Assembly (NCBI GenBank): GCA_033239525.1
Contig: BSYO01000010.1
Location: 15,034,042 to 15,098,041, forward strand
Source: Nepenthes gracilis
Taxonomy: Eukaryota; Streptophyta; Magnoliopsida; Caryophyllales; Nepenthaceae
Direction of reading: 5' to 3'
Length of the DNA: 64,000 nucleotides
Part shown: positions 1 through 11,441 of the stretch, piece by piece
How the letters are laid out: each line of letters starts with the position of its first letter
How positions within the stretch are numbered: the first letter of the stretch is position 1
Notes under the pieces: generated by a model
Told to the model about the DNA's origin: nothing
The model's input: the letters and a program-made list of their open reading frames with translations, nothing else
Databases searched by the model: none
Program-made: the position numbers and the translations under genes

Positions 1-404
1 TTGCATCCATGTTTGTATCAGGTTACGTTTGTGAAATAAACCAGTGTTAATTATAAGTCTCAAATGTGAAAGTTAATTTAAATTAATTATCAATTAAGAA
101 TAGTTAAAAAAACAAATAATATGTATTTTTGGAATGTAACACTTTAATAGGACAAACTATTATGATAATATTCTAACTTGACTTTTGATCTAATCTTAAT
201 AGATATGATTTTTTTTAAAAAAATCTCACTAGTATACGAAAATTTGGTGAAAGTTTTTTTGATTGTCGAGTATTGTTTCTACTAAAAAAGGAATTCATTT
301 TATTTTAAAATTTTCTCTAATAGAATATTTATATTTATATTATATTACATTTATATATTATTTTTTGATTATAACATATTATATATATTGCATTATAATT
401 ATAA

Positions 405-406
405 CT

Positions 407-442
<36 letters not shown>

Positions 443-443
443 G
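405..443. repeat. (AC)n-(AT)n compound microsatellite
   Basis: About ten AC dinucleotides run directly into about eight AT dinucleotides. This is a compound simple repeat and is likely polymorphic in length. The short open frame across it is low-complexity and not a gene. Confidence 0.9.
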
Positions 444-2180
444 AAAATAAATAATCATTTGACCATAGGTAATAAAAATTAAATAAAATTAAAAGTTTGA
501 AATTTATATATATTTTAGATATTTAATTATACATAAGTTAAATTGTTAAAAAACAAATATCCATATGGCCAAGTAATGCCCATCATAAATAAAAAGTAAA
601 AGAATTAGAAAATTAAGAAATTAGAAATTTAATTTATAGAAATTAAAAATTTACAAGGTTTTAATAAAGTAACAAATAAAACAATACTAATTAAAACTTA
701 TGATCCATTAATAAAATTGGCTAATTAGTGAAATATTAATTCTTACAAAATATTCAAATACTCTAATATCGATATAACGCCAAATTGGCCAAAGTAATAA
801 TAAACATGCATTGAAATATTTTATAACTAAATAACCTGAAACGTGAAATATTTTAAGCTTACAAATTTAGAACTCAACTAAATTAAGTTAATTCTAAAAA
901 TAACCTAAATGTGAACTAAACTTATACTCAACTAAATTTTAGACCTGAATAGCACCTCCTAAACATGATAATAACTAAGTAACACACCATGGCATTAATT
1001 TTAGGATAGCATGACAACATAAAAACTTAAAACTAATAAACCCTAATTAAAATTTGAAAAATTAGAGCTTAACTAAACACTCAAAATATTAACCTAAAAC
1101 ATAATAAGTAAATAAAATAATTAAATAATTAATTTATCTTAAATTTTATAACTTATAAATTGAAACATAATCTAAATATCTTTTTTTCTTATGACTGCAT
1201 GCTTCTAAAATGAAAAATAGTCGAGAAGAACTCTTTTTCTCTTTCTCTCTCCCCCTCATCTATTTATAGATGATGATGGTGGTGAATATTTGTTTTCTTT
1301 ATATACATATATAATTTATAAATATTATTTAAATATATATTTTTATATATTTTAAACCGGTCCTAAACTTTTAAAAAATTTGACTTTACTCTTTATTTTC
1401 ATATTTTTTTAATTTGCTTGAGTAACTTGATAAAATGAAGGCTTTGTTTAATCTATTTATTAGCTTTTATTCTAAATTTTTTTATTAAAAAATAAAATTT
1501 TAAGAATAAAAATATATAATTTAATTATATAATATAATTAAAAATTACTAAAAAAATAATAATAAATAAATGGGAATAAGAACACAACTATCAGTGTTCA
1601 CATATATGTTCTAATATTCAAATTCATATTCTACAATTTTATTATTAGACCTATCAAGTAGAAATGATGCAAGCTTAAATTTGGCATTATAGAATATTAT
1701 ACAAATAGTAATATAATTGAGATTAAAAGGGTGTATAGAACAAATACCTTCCTAAGTATATAAGTCATGAAAATAGACGTGCCAACTTCATAAAATTTTA
1801 GGCCTTATTATTTGGGTTGGATAATTAATATCTCTACTTTAGGACACATTGCATGGGGGTGGAATTATTCTAACTTATATACCCTTCCTCTTTGATAACC
1901 GAAAGAATCACAAGGATGATAAAATCTTTCATCTATCTTTCCTTAGATCGAATCTATATATCTTTTAAATTTGTTTAAATTAATTTATTTTTTATTTAAA
2001 CATTAAAAAAATAGAGTTGTACTGTGTGTTTATTCTGATAATAAAATTTAGCTAATTTAGCAAGTATCAAAATGATGTTTACTAAGGTTTTTTTACTGGC
2101 TATTAAAAAAAAATACAATTTTTAAATAACATTTACAATCTAATATTTTAAGACTTTGTGACTGCATAATATTTATTTTA

Positions 2181-2184
<4 letters not shown>

Positions 2185-2211
<27 letters not shown>
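2185..2211. repeat. (TA)n microsatellite
   Basis: A run of about thirteen TA dinucleotides is followed by an alternating purine-pyrimidine tract (TGCGCCCATGCACAAGCGCG). It lies about 130 bases left of the Tat element. Confidence 0.85.
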
Positions 2212-2215
<4 letters not shown>

Positions 2216-2340
2216 CCATGCACAAGCGCGCACAAACTTTGATATATTTTTAATATATAATATAATTTTGACTATATTTTTCACAGGAGTTAGACATTAA
2301 TTTTATTAAGTTATTTTGACTATATGTTTACAAGGGTGTA

Positions 2341-2982
2341 TGCTTAGGGATTTTTGTAGTAGCACTGCATTGTATTTTTGCGTATGTATTTGTACTCAGA
2401 TCGTGTCCTTCAGAGTGGAAGCTCTGGGGTTTTATAAACGGTAGGGAGTGCGACCTTCCTTGGCCAAGTAGGCTGATCCTTGCTTGATGTTGGGCGGCCT
2501 TCCTTGAGCAGTAAGGGTTTGACGGCGTAATCTAATGAGATCATTTCCTTTTTGAGTGGGTAACGAGTCTCCAGATTATTTGCCTTCCTTCTGTGCTTTT
2601 GTTACTGTTAAGCTCCATCATGGGTTCGAAGAGAGAATCTAGTGTCTTTCTCATGGAAAGGACGTTGAATCAGTTGATAACTTTTTTAGAGGAAATTTGC
2701 TTCAAGAAAGGCGTGAAATCAGGGAAAAGACCGTTACTTGTCGTGTACAAAAATGTCTGCCAAACTGGGCTTGACTCGTATTAGGTTTTATGTTTTTCGC
2801 GGCCTGGCTGCTATAGTACTTTCGGTCAACAGAAATGTTGACCGTCTTGAGAGAGCGCGTTGGCCACCTGGTTGGCGCTCCGTTCGGTCAATGCTAGCGT
2901 TGACCGTCTAACACGCGTCTGGACTTTTCTGGACTTTGGGCCATTTTCTTATTGGGCCTGCTAACTATAGGCCTATCCATCA
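2341..2982 (-). repeat. 3' LTR of the Tat element
   Basis: On the plus strand it starts TGCTTAGG and ends CCATCA. It aligns along its whole length with 12052-12698. It carries two inverted pairs of TTGACC boxes (2824-2845 and 2885-2906). A 63-codon open frame (2593-2784) also survives in the other LTR, but only because the two LTRs are copies of each other. Confidence 0.9.
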
Positions 2983-2996
2983 TTAGCCCCCTATGC
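2983..2996 (-). other. Polypurine tract of the Tat element
   Basis: Read on the minus strand, GCATAGGGGGCTAA lies directly before the TG of the 3' LTR. This is the normal place for the primer of second-strand synthesis, and it confirms the element's minus-strand orientation. Confidence 0.7.
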
Positions 2997-3434
2997 CGGT
3001 GGTCAGGATTCTGGCCTCCAACATGTTCATGATGGATGCACTTGTTTTTTGATGACGGAGTCGTTAGCCGTCAGAAGAGGAGCCTTGAGTATTTCCAAAA
3101 CGTTGACCGGATTTGATGACCGTTTCTGGAAAGTTTTCGGCAACTTGGAGAAGGAAGTGTTGGTCATTAGTCGTCTTGTCAGAAAAGTGTGCCATGTGTC
3201 TTTATGCGATATGCTCAGGATCCCGGTATTTAATGAGTCGAAGGATCTGATTCGACAGCCCCCTTTTGGGGAAACGGCACGCGGCGATAATGATGGTACA
3301 CCCTTTCGAGGCGGTTTTCACGTTCATACGGCTTTTTAAATTGCCTACTTGTTTTACTTTGAATTTCCTGCGCCTTCCTTTGCTTCTTCATCGTTCCTAT
3401 TTCGTTGAGAAGAAGAAAAACCCTAGTTCTGACC

Positions 3435-4968
3435 ATGGCCTCTGTCGCCGACATCATCTCCATTCTAAGAGAAAATGACGTGAAAGTATTATACGTGGAG
3501 TACAACATTTCACAGGAGATTGCCTTCCGCGTTCCTGGGAAGGACGGCAAGGCTTTCCTGCCACCTACGGGCTCTGTGACCGTATATGAAGCCCATTTGA
3601 GGAGTGGGCTCCACCTTTCAATCCCTGACGAGTTGATATCGATTTTTCGGACGGTTCAGGTCCCCATCGCTCAGTTTCATGCCAACGCCATCATGTATCT
3701 ATACTCCCTTTACATTTTTCTTCGTTAACACTCGAGGCTGTTGACGATGTCAATGGTTAGGGGGATCTTCAAGCTAAATCAGGGAGCGGAGTGGATTTCT
3801 TTATCCCCCGCGGCGGTCTCAAGATAAGCACCATCATATACGACTTCCTGAAGAACTGAAAGAATCGGTTCTTTTTTGTTAGTGTGGGTGAGTCCTAGCC
3901 CTTGCCTAAGGAGTGGGGTCAAGTGCCTGAGGTGTATTTGGGGGCGCCTTTGGAGGCTGAGAGGCATCCCTGGAGTGGCTGGTTAAGCTAATAGATGATA
4001 ACCTGGGAGATTTTCGGAGAGACCACTTGGTCTCCCATGTTGAGGTAAAGAAGGCCAAGTGGGGGCCTCCGTCTCCCCTCTAGAAGTTGAAAATCCCACC
4101 GCCGGAGGTCCTACAGAGAAAGAAGAGGAAGAAATGTTTTATCATTGGTCCCCGCCCGTCTGATGCAAGCCCTCCTAGTCCAAGGCAAAAGAGGGCGGCC
4201 TCGGTGGTGCCTTCTTCGTTGTCCTTAGAGTCAGACTATCTCTCTACTGGGTGTTTTGCGGGTGTAGGAGTCGCCTCCGGGATAGAAGTGGAGCTGGCTC
4301 TTGAGGCTTATGAAGCCAAGTTGAGCGGTAGCATTGTTCTCGCATAGCCTGCGCCGTCGAGGTTGACTCAGGATCCATCCATCGAGGCGCCTGGGCTGCA
4401 GGAGCCGTCCGTTGGATCACCTGCTGTGATAATTTCGGCTGAGCAGCAGGAGCCGATTTTGAAGTCCCCCACCGTTCCCAGGAAATCAGCTAGGACAGAG
4501 GATACTCCAGAGGATCCAATGGCGGAGTTCATAGCTGAGGTTGCCGGCAGCCTTGCCGACATGGGTCCCCTCCCTTGCTCACCGCCTTTGGCGCCGGAAC
4601 TAGGTGCCACGCCAGACAGGCTAGCACAAAGAATTTGGGAGATATAAATTCTGTTGCCCGCCTTGTCTTTTGGTTTGCCTTTTTAACTCCCTTTTTTTTG
4701 TGTGCGCAGGCTGATAAAGTCTCGAGCGTAATTGCCAAGGTGCTTAGGTAGAGAGACATGGTGATCTCCGATAAGGACAGGGAAATCGCCTAGCTTGATG
4801 CTAAGTTGGAGGCTCTGGGGACGGAGTCCCAAAAGGATGCGGCTGCCCTGGAGTCTGTTCTAGCTAACATGGAGGTGGAGAACTTGAGCTTGAGAGCAGA
4901 GGCCGCTCGTTTGAAGGAGGAGAACGAGCATGTTAAAGGGTGCCTTGATAAGTTGCAGGACAAATGAC
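3435..4968 (+). pseudogene. Opposite-strand extra ORF of the Tat element (gypsy-type transposon family)
   Basis: This reads on the plus strand, opposite to the element's gag-pol. The start ATG at 3435 is in good context (ACCATGG). The first ~90 residues (MASVADIISILREND..., with FLPPTGSVTVYEAHLRSGL) resemble the plant 'putative gypsy type transposon' / Transposase_28 domain, where a motif of the form LPP.G....YE.....GL.LP is typical. The frame stops at 3726-3728. Low-complexity Pro/Ser/Ala segments follow at 4087-4347 and 4363-4647. After a likely intron end, 4710-4968 encodes a coiled coil rich in Leu, Glu and Ala heptads, interrupted by two TAG codons. Extra antisense ORFs of this kind are known in Tat elements; their function is unknown. 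It is not intact here. Confidence 0.7.
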
Positions 4969-5590
4969 TAGCCTAGAGATCGACCTGAGCCTCCATATTC
5001 GTCCCCACGAGGTTGCGGACATAATGTTGGCACCATTGTGGGAATGGATCAACATTTGTCGGCGTATTGTACGGATGGTTGATCCTGATTTCCCTGTGGA
5101 TCTTATCAATTTGTCAAACTTGTCAGCACAGCGTTGCGACAGCCTCGTGGGAGAGCCTCGAGACAGACATGGGCCACTACCGCCTCCAAAGCTTTTTGTT
5201 ATTGCAGTTTTTTTGGTTTTAATGATGTATCTTACCATTTAGCAATAAAACAAATAGCTTTGTGCATGTCACACCTTCTTGCTTTTTACAGCTGCTTTTT
5301 GTATTTTATTTCTTTGCTATTCTTGGCAACCAACTGGGTAGGATTCCTGCGAGTTGGCCGCCCGCCTTATTTTTGGGGCGTTCATGAAGCTTTCTAGGCC
5401 GTCGCGTGTGTTAAGCCGGCTTAGTATTCACCTGTGAGTAAGGTTTGGTGGCGCTGCCCAGGTGCAAACTTGGGCGACCTGCTTTGGTGGAGCATTTTGC
5501 TCCGGTCGACTATCGTTGACTGATCACGCTATCTCTTTATGAAGGAGGTTGTCGCGTGTGCTGTCTTAGCCCCCTAAGATTTTTTCAATC

Positions 5591-5863
5591 GCTAATGGGC
5601 CATTTGGATGACCAAGATTTAAATACGACCACTTATGGGCCACCTGGATGACGAGGGTTTATATACGACCGCTCATGGGCCGTTTGGATGACTAGGGTTC
5701 AAATACGACCGCTCATGGGCCGCCTGGATGACCAGGGTTTATATACGACTATTCATGGGCCGCCAGGAGGACCAGGGTTTATATACGACTGTTCATGGGC
5801 CGCCTGAATTACCAGGGTTTAAATACGACCACTCATTGGCCGCCTGGATGACTAGGATTTAGT
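5591..5863. repeat. 40-bp tandem repeat, about seven units, in the Tat 3' region
   Basis: The phrase ATGGGC recurs at 5595, 5635, 5675, 5715, 5755 and 5795, and as ATTGGC at 5835, so the period is exactly 40. Each unit contains CCTGGATGACCAGGGTTT and ATACGAC variants. Tandem repeats in the 3' untranslated region are known for Tat-lineage elements and have been proposed as seeds of satellite DNA. Units differ by several substitutions but no indels. Confidence 0.92.
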
Positions 5864-6247
5864 AACAAGAGGATGAACACCCTCCCAACTTAGGGGCAAC
5901 CTAGGTCGTTTCAAACCTACAATGAAAACCACATACATATACGCATACCACAGAAACGCAACATGCTAAAGGAAACACTTGTTTTAATAATTGAATTGTG
6001 CATACAAATGATCACATACAATCATGCAGAATGCATACTTGGGTCCCTATTGGAAGTAGCGTTTGAGGTGGATTGCCTTCCACGTCCGCATGATCAACTT
6101 TCTGTCCTGATTTCAGAGCTTGTATGCCCCATTTCGCAGGACGACAGAAACTAGAAAAGGCCCTTCCCAATTCAGGGAGTGCTTGTTCCGGCCGGCCACC
6201 TTTTCCGTGGCCTCGATGCTCCTTAAGACTAGGTCTTCACCATCTAA

Positions 6248-7291
6248 CTATCGCGCTTTCACCTTCTTGTTGTAGTAGCGGGCGATTCGATGTTGGTAGG
6301 CTGCGGTCCGTATTCTAGAGGCATCGCGGACTTCTTCTAGCAAGTCTAGGTGTTCCCGAATCTTCTGGGAGTTACCCTGCGGGTCAAAAGATTTCACCCT
6401 AGGACTTAGAAGCTTGATCTCTACCATGATCACCGCTTCAGTCTGGTAGCAAAGGCTGAAGAGCGTCTCACTCGTTGGTTCCTTTGGAGTTGTCTGGTAA
6501 GACCAAAGGACTGAGGCGAGCTCATCTACCCAAGAGACCACTACCTCCTCCAGCTTGGTCTTAAACCCATGGAGTAGTATTCGGTTCGTGACCTCCACCT
6601 GTCCATTCACTTGGGGGTATGCCACCGAAGTGTGGACCAGCTTTATCCCAAAGTTGGTGTAATACTTGGTGAAGCGTTTTCCAGAGGATTGAGTTTCGTA
6701 GTCAGTCACAATGACCTCTAGAATGCCAAATCTGCTGATGATGTTCTGGCGGACGAACTTAAGTGCGCTGTGTTCTGTGATCTTGGCCAGCGGGACGACC
6801 TCGACCCACTTTGTGAAGTAGTCGATGCCTTCTATGATAAATTTTCTTTGCCCAATTGCAATGAAAAATGGGCCAAGAATGTCGAGCCCTCATTACGCGA
6901 AGGGCCACAGTGCTTGAAGGGATTTCAGCTTGGCAGATGGCTGGTGGCGAAGGTTACCATGAAGTTGGCAACTTTCGCACCTTTTTACAAACTCGAGTGC
7001 ATCCTTTTTCATCGAAAGCCAATAGTAGCCCTGTCGCATAATCTTGAATGCTAGGTTTTTGCCACCGACGTGCGATCCATAAATCCCAAGGTGCACTTCG
7101 CTCAAGACATAGTCCGCCTCTTCCGGGGTTAGGCAACGGAGATATGGAGTTGAGTAGCCACGGCGATACAACCGCCCGTCAACTATCGTGTACCAACCGG
7201 CCATTCTCTTTATCCGTGTGTCCTCTTCTGCGTCTTCTGTAAATGTTTCGTCTGCTAGATACCTCAAGTAAGGTGTCGTCCAGTTTTTCAT
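6248..7291 (-). pseudogene. Tat integrase, broken
   Basis: The N-terminal part (7291 to 6893) has the zinc-binding HHCC region: HLGIYGSHVGG, then CESCQ. The catalytic core follows, with an Asp in GLDILGP, an Asp in VTDYETQ and the Glu in NGQVEVTNR, so all three acidic positions remain readable. The core is split by two adjacent in-frame stop codons just after WPFA (near 6890), where the family normally has Gln-Trp; both are explained by single transitions. The C-terminal part runs to about 6248 and ends with the conserved region ARYYNKKVKAR. It is transcriptionally last in pol, directly upstream of the long 3' region. Confidence 0.88.
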
Positions 7292-7411
7292 CCCGGAGAC
7301 CTAGATTGCCTCCTGTCCCTCTATGCTAAGAGCGTTCAGGATCTCCCTCATGTTCCTCGAGCACTGTTTTGGATTTTCGGCTGCCACTGTCATTACCAGC
7401 TGATCGACCTT

Positions 7412-7696
7412 CTAATTTTCAGTTCTGGGAACATGGACCAATGTTAGACTGTCGAAGTTGCGGGTGGCCTCCCTTGCCCTGGTTAAGTATTTGGCCATGT
7501 GTGGATTGTTTGCCTCGAAGTTCCCATTAACCTGGTTGATGATTAGTTCGAAGTTGTGGTAAACAGCCAATCGCTTGGCTGAGCACTCTTTTACTAATCT
7601 TAACCTGGCAAGTAGGGCTTCGTATTCGGCAACATTGTTGGTGGCTGAAAAGTCAAGTCTAAGGGAGTATTTCACCTCAAACCCGTCAGGGGTCAT
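7412..7696 (-). pseudogene. Second (archaeal-type) RNase H of the Tat element
   Basis: The translated piece contains TNNVAEYEALLARLRLVKE and INQVNGNFEANNPHMAKYL, the signature of the RVT_3-type RNase H found between the normal RNase H and integrase in Tat elements. The Glu of AEYEAL is present. The Asp of the usual YSDS motif is changed (AVYHNFELI), so a catalytic residue is lost. The presence of this domain is the best single argument for the Tat lineage. Confidence 0.85.
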
Positions 7697-7904
7697 GAGG
7701 ACTACCCCCCTCCCCGCCCGTGTCTTTAGTTGATCTGTCTACGTGGAGTACCCATTCTGGAGTCTCCATGTGTTGTTCCGCATTCTTTGAGGGCTACTCT
7801 TCGAGAATCGGGGTCGTAGTCTCGACAATGAAGTCGGCCAGAGCCTGTGCCTTTATGGCTGACCTGGGTCGGAATTCAATGCCAAACTCACCTAACTCAA
7901 TAGC

Positions 7905-9289
7905 TCATTTTACCAACCATCCAAAAATATCAGGTTTCTGGAGTATGTTCTTCAGAGGCTGGTCGGTGAGAACTATGATGCGGTGTGCCTGAAAGTAGGG
8001 CCTTAGTTTTCGCGCGTAAAATATGAGAGCTAAGGCCAACTTTTCTATATGTGGGTAGCGCGTCTCTGGGTTGGTCAGTATTTTGCTCACATAGTAGACC
8101 GACCGTTGGGTATCAGAGTCCTGGCGTACGAGGACGAAGTTGAGGGACAGCTCTGACACCTCCAAGTAGAGGTACAGCTCTTTGCCGATCTTAGGCGATG
8201 TAAGTAATGGCGGGCTAGCCAGGTACTGCTTCAACTCATTGAAGGCTGCCTGGCAATCTACCGTCCATTGAAAATCGTTTGATTTTGTTCCTCTTAGAGC
8301 CTTAAAGAATGGCTGATACTTGTCACAAGACTTTGCTAGGAAGCGGGACAAGGCTGCCAGTTGTCCAGTCAGCCACTGGACTTCCTTGATACTTTGTGGG
8401 GGAGCCATATCCGCAAGGGCCTTGATTTTCTCTGGATTTACCTCGATCCCTCGTTGGGAGACGATGAAACCCGAAATTTTTTCCGAGGCTACCCCGAAGA
8501 TGCACTTAGCCGATTCATCTTCATTTGATGCTCACAGAGCACCTCGAATGACTCTGCCAGATAGTCGATATGGTCGCCTGTGGTTCTCCTCTTGACGAGT
8601 ATGTCGTCAACATAAACTTCCATATTACGGCCGATCTGTTTTTCAAATATTTTGTTTACCAACCGCTGGTAGGTGGTTCCTGCGTTCTTCAGTCCAAAGG
8701 GCATCACCTTATAACAGTAAGTCCCCTGGTCTGTTATGAACGAGGTATACTCTTCGTCCTCCGGATTCATCCAGATCTGATTGTAACCCGAATAGGCACC
8801 CATGAAGCTCAACAGCTCATGCCCGGACGTCGAGTCCACTAGCAAGTCAATCTTGGGTAAAGGAAAGCTGTCCTTTGGGTAGGGTTTGTTAACGTCAGTG
8901 AAATCGATACATATTTTTCACTTTCCGCTGCTCTTCTTTACTAGGACTATGTTGGAGAGCCAATCGAGGTATTGGACCTCTCTGATGAATCTGACATCCA
9001 GTAGTTTTTTTACTTCCTCCTGGATGGCGATCAACTTTTCTACTCAGTGGTTTCTCCACTTTTGCATGATGGGTTTTCGGTCCATATCGAGGCCCAACTC
9101 GTGGACAATTACCCGGTCCGAAATCTTAGGCATATCAGCGGGAGTCCACGCGAAGATGTCGGTGTTCCATTGCAGGAATGTGATTAGTTCTCTGCGCAAT
9201 GCACCGGTGAGTAACCCGCCGATCCGTATGCACTTTTCTGCATCTTTCAGATTCGGTGGGATTAGGTCGGTTGCCTCACTAGACTGCAC
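7905..9289 (-). pseudogene. Tat reverse transcriptase and RNase H, broken
   Basis: 9289-9044 encodes the region before RT (CIRIGGLL, ITFLQWNTDIFAWTPADMP). 8845-8489 encodes RT fingers and palm, with GAYSGYNQIWM, VMPFGLKNAGTTYQRL and the catalytic YVDD in EVYVDDILVK. A frameshift near 8500 moves the thumb into another frame. 8408-7905 carries the thumb/connection and RNase H (QWLTGQLAALSRFL, then DCQAAFNELK, then TRYPHIEKLALALI). Around 8846-9043 the frame is interrupted by substitutions. Order and spacing are normal for gypsy pol, but it cannot give one polyprotein. Confidence 0.9.
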
Positions 9290-9310
9290 CTGCTGCAGGG
9301 CTATTTCGTC

Positions 9311-9600
9311 TCAATGGTCAAGTTCTCCTACTGCTCTAGTGCTGTTATTAGGAGCGATTTGAGACATATAGCATGTTCGTCCAGTGAAATGGTCACCCAG
9401 TACTTCGCCCACACTGTACGGAGTTAGAAATTTTATTTTGAGGTGTGGTGTTAAAGTGACGGCCTCAAACGCTGTTAGGTACTGCCTGCTCAGTATTGCA
9501 TTGTATACAGAGGGCAAGTCGACTACCAAGAAGGTAAGTGTACAGCTTGCCATTTTCGGGTACGTTCCTAGGGTGACTTCTAATCGGATCGTCCCTTAAA
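9311..9600 (-). pseudogene. Retropepsin-like protease remnant of the Tat element
   Basis: The readable part is the C-terminal half: CTLTFLVVDLPSVYNAILSR and TPHLKIKFLTPYSVGE, which match the typical Tat phrase FLVVD.PS.YNAILGR. The N-terminal part with the catalytic Asp-Ser/Thr-Gly lies upstream (towards 9900), where the frame is broken and I could not see it clearly. It lies between gag and RT, as expected. Confidence 0.7.
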
Positions 9601-10074
9601 CGGGCACTAGTTCGTTGTCAAGGCCATATAATGGACATTTTGCATATTTTAATTAACTCTTTTTTAAACCAAGTTTAAAAAATGTATCGAGATAAAGCAA
9701 ATCGCGAGAACTTTCATTGTCAATAAATACTCGTTTCATTTAGTAGTCAACGCTACCGTTGGAAATGAGCGCGGATATAACAAGGGGGTCTGCATAGGGG
9801 GAAACTACATGTGCCAGGTCACTGTCACTAAAACTAATGACGGTGTCAGAGTGCATTGCTTCTTCCTCCCTGCGTGCTGGTCCTTGTTGTCCGCCGGGTT
9901 CTTGATCGGTCGGGTGGCGATCGTATTAACCACTTCTGCCGTAACCCGATTTTGTGGTGGAGAAGACCCCGATCCTTCTCCGCCCGTAGTGCCAGAGCTC
10001 TGACCAGGGCCTTTAATGAATCTGGTGAGGTGGCCCCTTTTGATCAGTTCCTCAATCTCCAGCTAAAGGGTCTT

Positions 10075-11441
10075 GCAGTCCTCTGTGGAGTGCCCGGGAG
10101 ATCGATAAAAATCGCAGTACTTGGCTGGATTTCCTTCCTCCGCCTTCTTAAGTGGTTTTGGCCACTTAAGGAACTTCTTCCCACGAATTTACATGAGGAC
10201 ATTTGAGCGCGTATCAGACAAGGGCGTTAGGCTGATGGGCCCGTAGTCCTTGCGCTCTGGCGGCCCAATTCATTGGTGCTTTTGGTAGGAGTGATCACCA
10301 CCGTTGTGTTTTCTCTTTCCTTCAACCGGGAAGGGGCGAGGCTGTTCGGGCCGATCAAGACGTTTTTCCTCGTTGGCCTCTTCTGCTGCCGCGTAGGCCC
10401 TAGTGATAGACTCCGATTTTCAAAACTCCTGCGGGTTCTTATATACTAGGTGCCTAAATAATTCTCCATGCGCCAGCACAGAAATGAAACTACCTAATTT
10501 TATTTCCTCCTTGAGTCGGGGAATCCGCCTAACTTCTGCCACGAAGCGATCCAGGAATCTCCATGGGTTCTTTCCATGCTTCTGCTTAATGTGCGACAAA
10601 TGCCATGGTTACTTTTTCTCCCTGCAGTTGGAGACATACTGGGACAAGAAGAGATCCATAAGTTCCTGAAAACTTCGGATTGAGTCCGAGGGTAGATGAT
10701 GGAACCAGATGTGTGCATCCCCCTTTAAGGTGAGTGGGAAGTAATGGCACATGGCTGCGTCCTCTATTGTAAACACAGATGGGTGCGAAAGTGAGCGAGA
10801 TGATCGACGGGATCTGCACTCCCATCATAAGAGTCAAGGGCTTGCATTTTAAACTTTGCCGGCATGGGATGGTTTAAGATCTCCGCTGTGAATGGAGATC
10901 TATCGATGTTGGCTGTGTGCTCATCGTCTTTGAAGACGCGATTTCATATCTTCTTTAGCTTCGGATCTGTTGGAACAACATTAGCAGATCTTTTAGAGTT
11001 GAGATATGCCCTCAACTCCGTTCTCTCCCTGGCTTGTCCAGCAGCCTGGTGACTGCTATCTCTGGCAGATCTAGCGGCCGAGGAGGCTCCCTCCTGAGCC
11101 CGGGGCCGAGATTCTACTTGGGAGTATCTAGGATTCCTCGGTTTCGGACTTTCCTCCAGGGTAGAGCTGGTTCCCCGCTCCTCACGCCTTAAACGGCTTT
11201 GGGCATGTGAGGACTCTGACGCGGGAGTGCTGGTTAGCCTTCCGATCCGTCGAGCCAAAACTTTCTTTCTCTGGCCTCCTCGTCTAGACGCCGGTGCTGG
11301 GGCCACCGCCGGTGTAACCCCCAGCTGTGCTTGCTCCTGGTGGGAGCAGAGTATCTGGAGCATTCTATCCGTGTTGTGCATATGCTCCGCCAGGTTTTGG
11401 AAGAAAGATGCCGGAATTTCATTAGCTACCCCGTTGACCAC
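10075..11441 (-). pseudogene. Tat gag remnant
   Basis: 11441-10944 encodes a charged, Arg/Ser-rich N-terminal region (RRGGQRKKVLARR, then many RS-rich pairs). 10837-10586, in a shifted frame, holds the capsid-type gag segment: the minus strand around 10740-10620 reads CHYFPLTLKGDAHIWFHHLP and SFQELMDLFLSQY, as in the Retrotrans_gag family. 10125-10075 reads YCDFYRSPGHSTEDCKTL, the Cys-His knuckle usual in Tat gags, followed by an in-frame TAG. At least two frameshifts and one stop break it. Confidence 0.8.

Larger units (their letters stand above)
1..2340. other. AT-rich intergenic spacer
   Basis: This stretch is very AT-rich, with many A and T runs, frequent stops in all frames and no codon-like pattern. 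Apart from two microsatellites (near 405-443 and 2185-2211) I see no exon, splice pattern or recognisable repeat. A CT-rich patch near 1230-1260 is followed by a degenerate TATA-rich region. It ends where the left LTR of the Tat element begins. Confidence 0.7.

Noticed and set aside
263..454. 63-codon open frame over the AC/AT microsatellite
   Set aside because: It is low-complexity Tyr/Ile/Thr text produced by simple repeats, with no start context and no similarity.
2593..2784. Open frame inside the Tat LTR, also found at 12308-12499
   Set aside because: The two frames are alike only because the LTRs are copies; the sequence is not known as a protein and has no independent support.
5591..5863. 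CRISPR-like regular repeat
   Set aside because: Units are contiguous 40-mers with no unique spacers, inside a plant retrotransposon.
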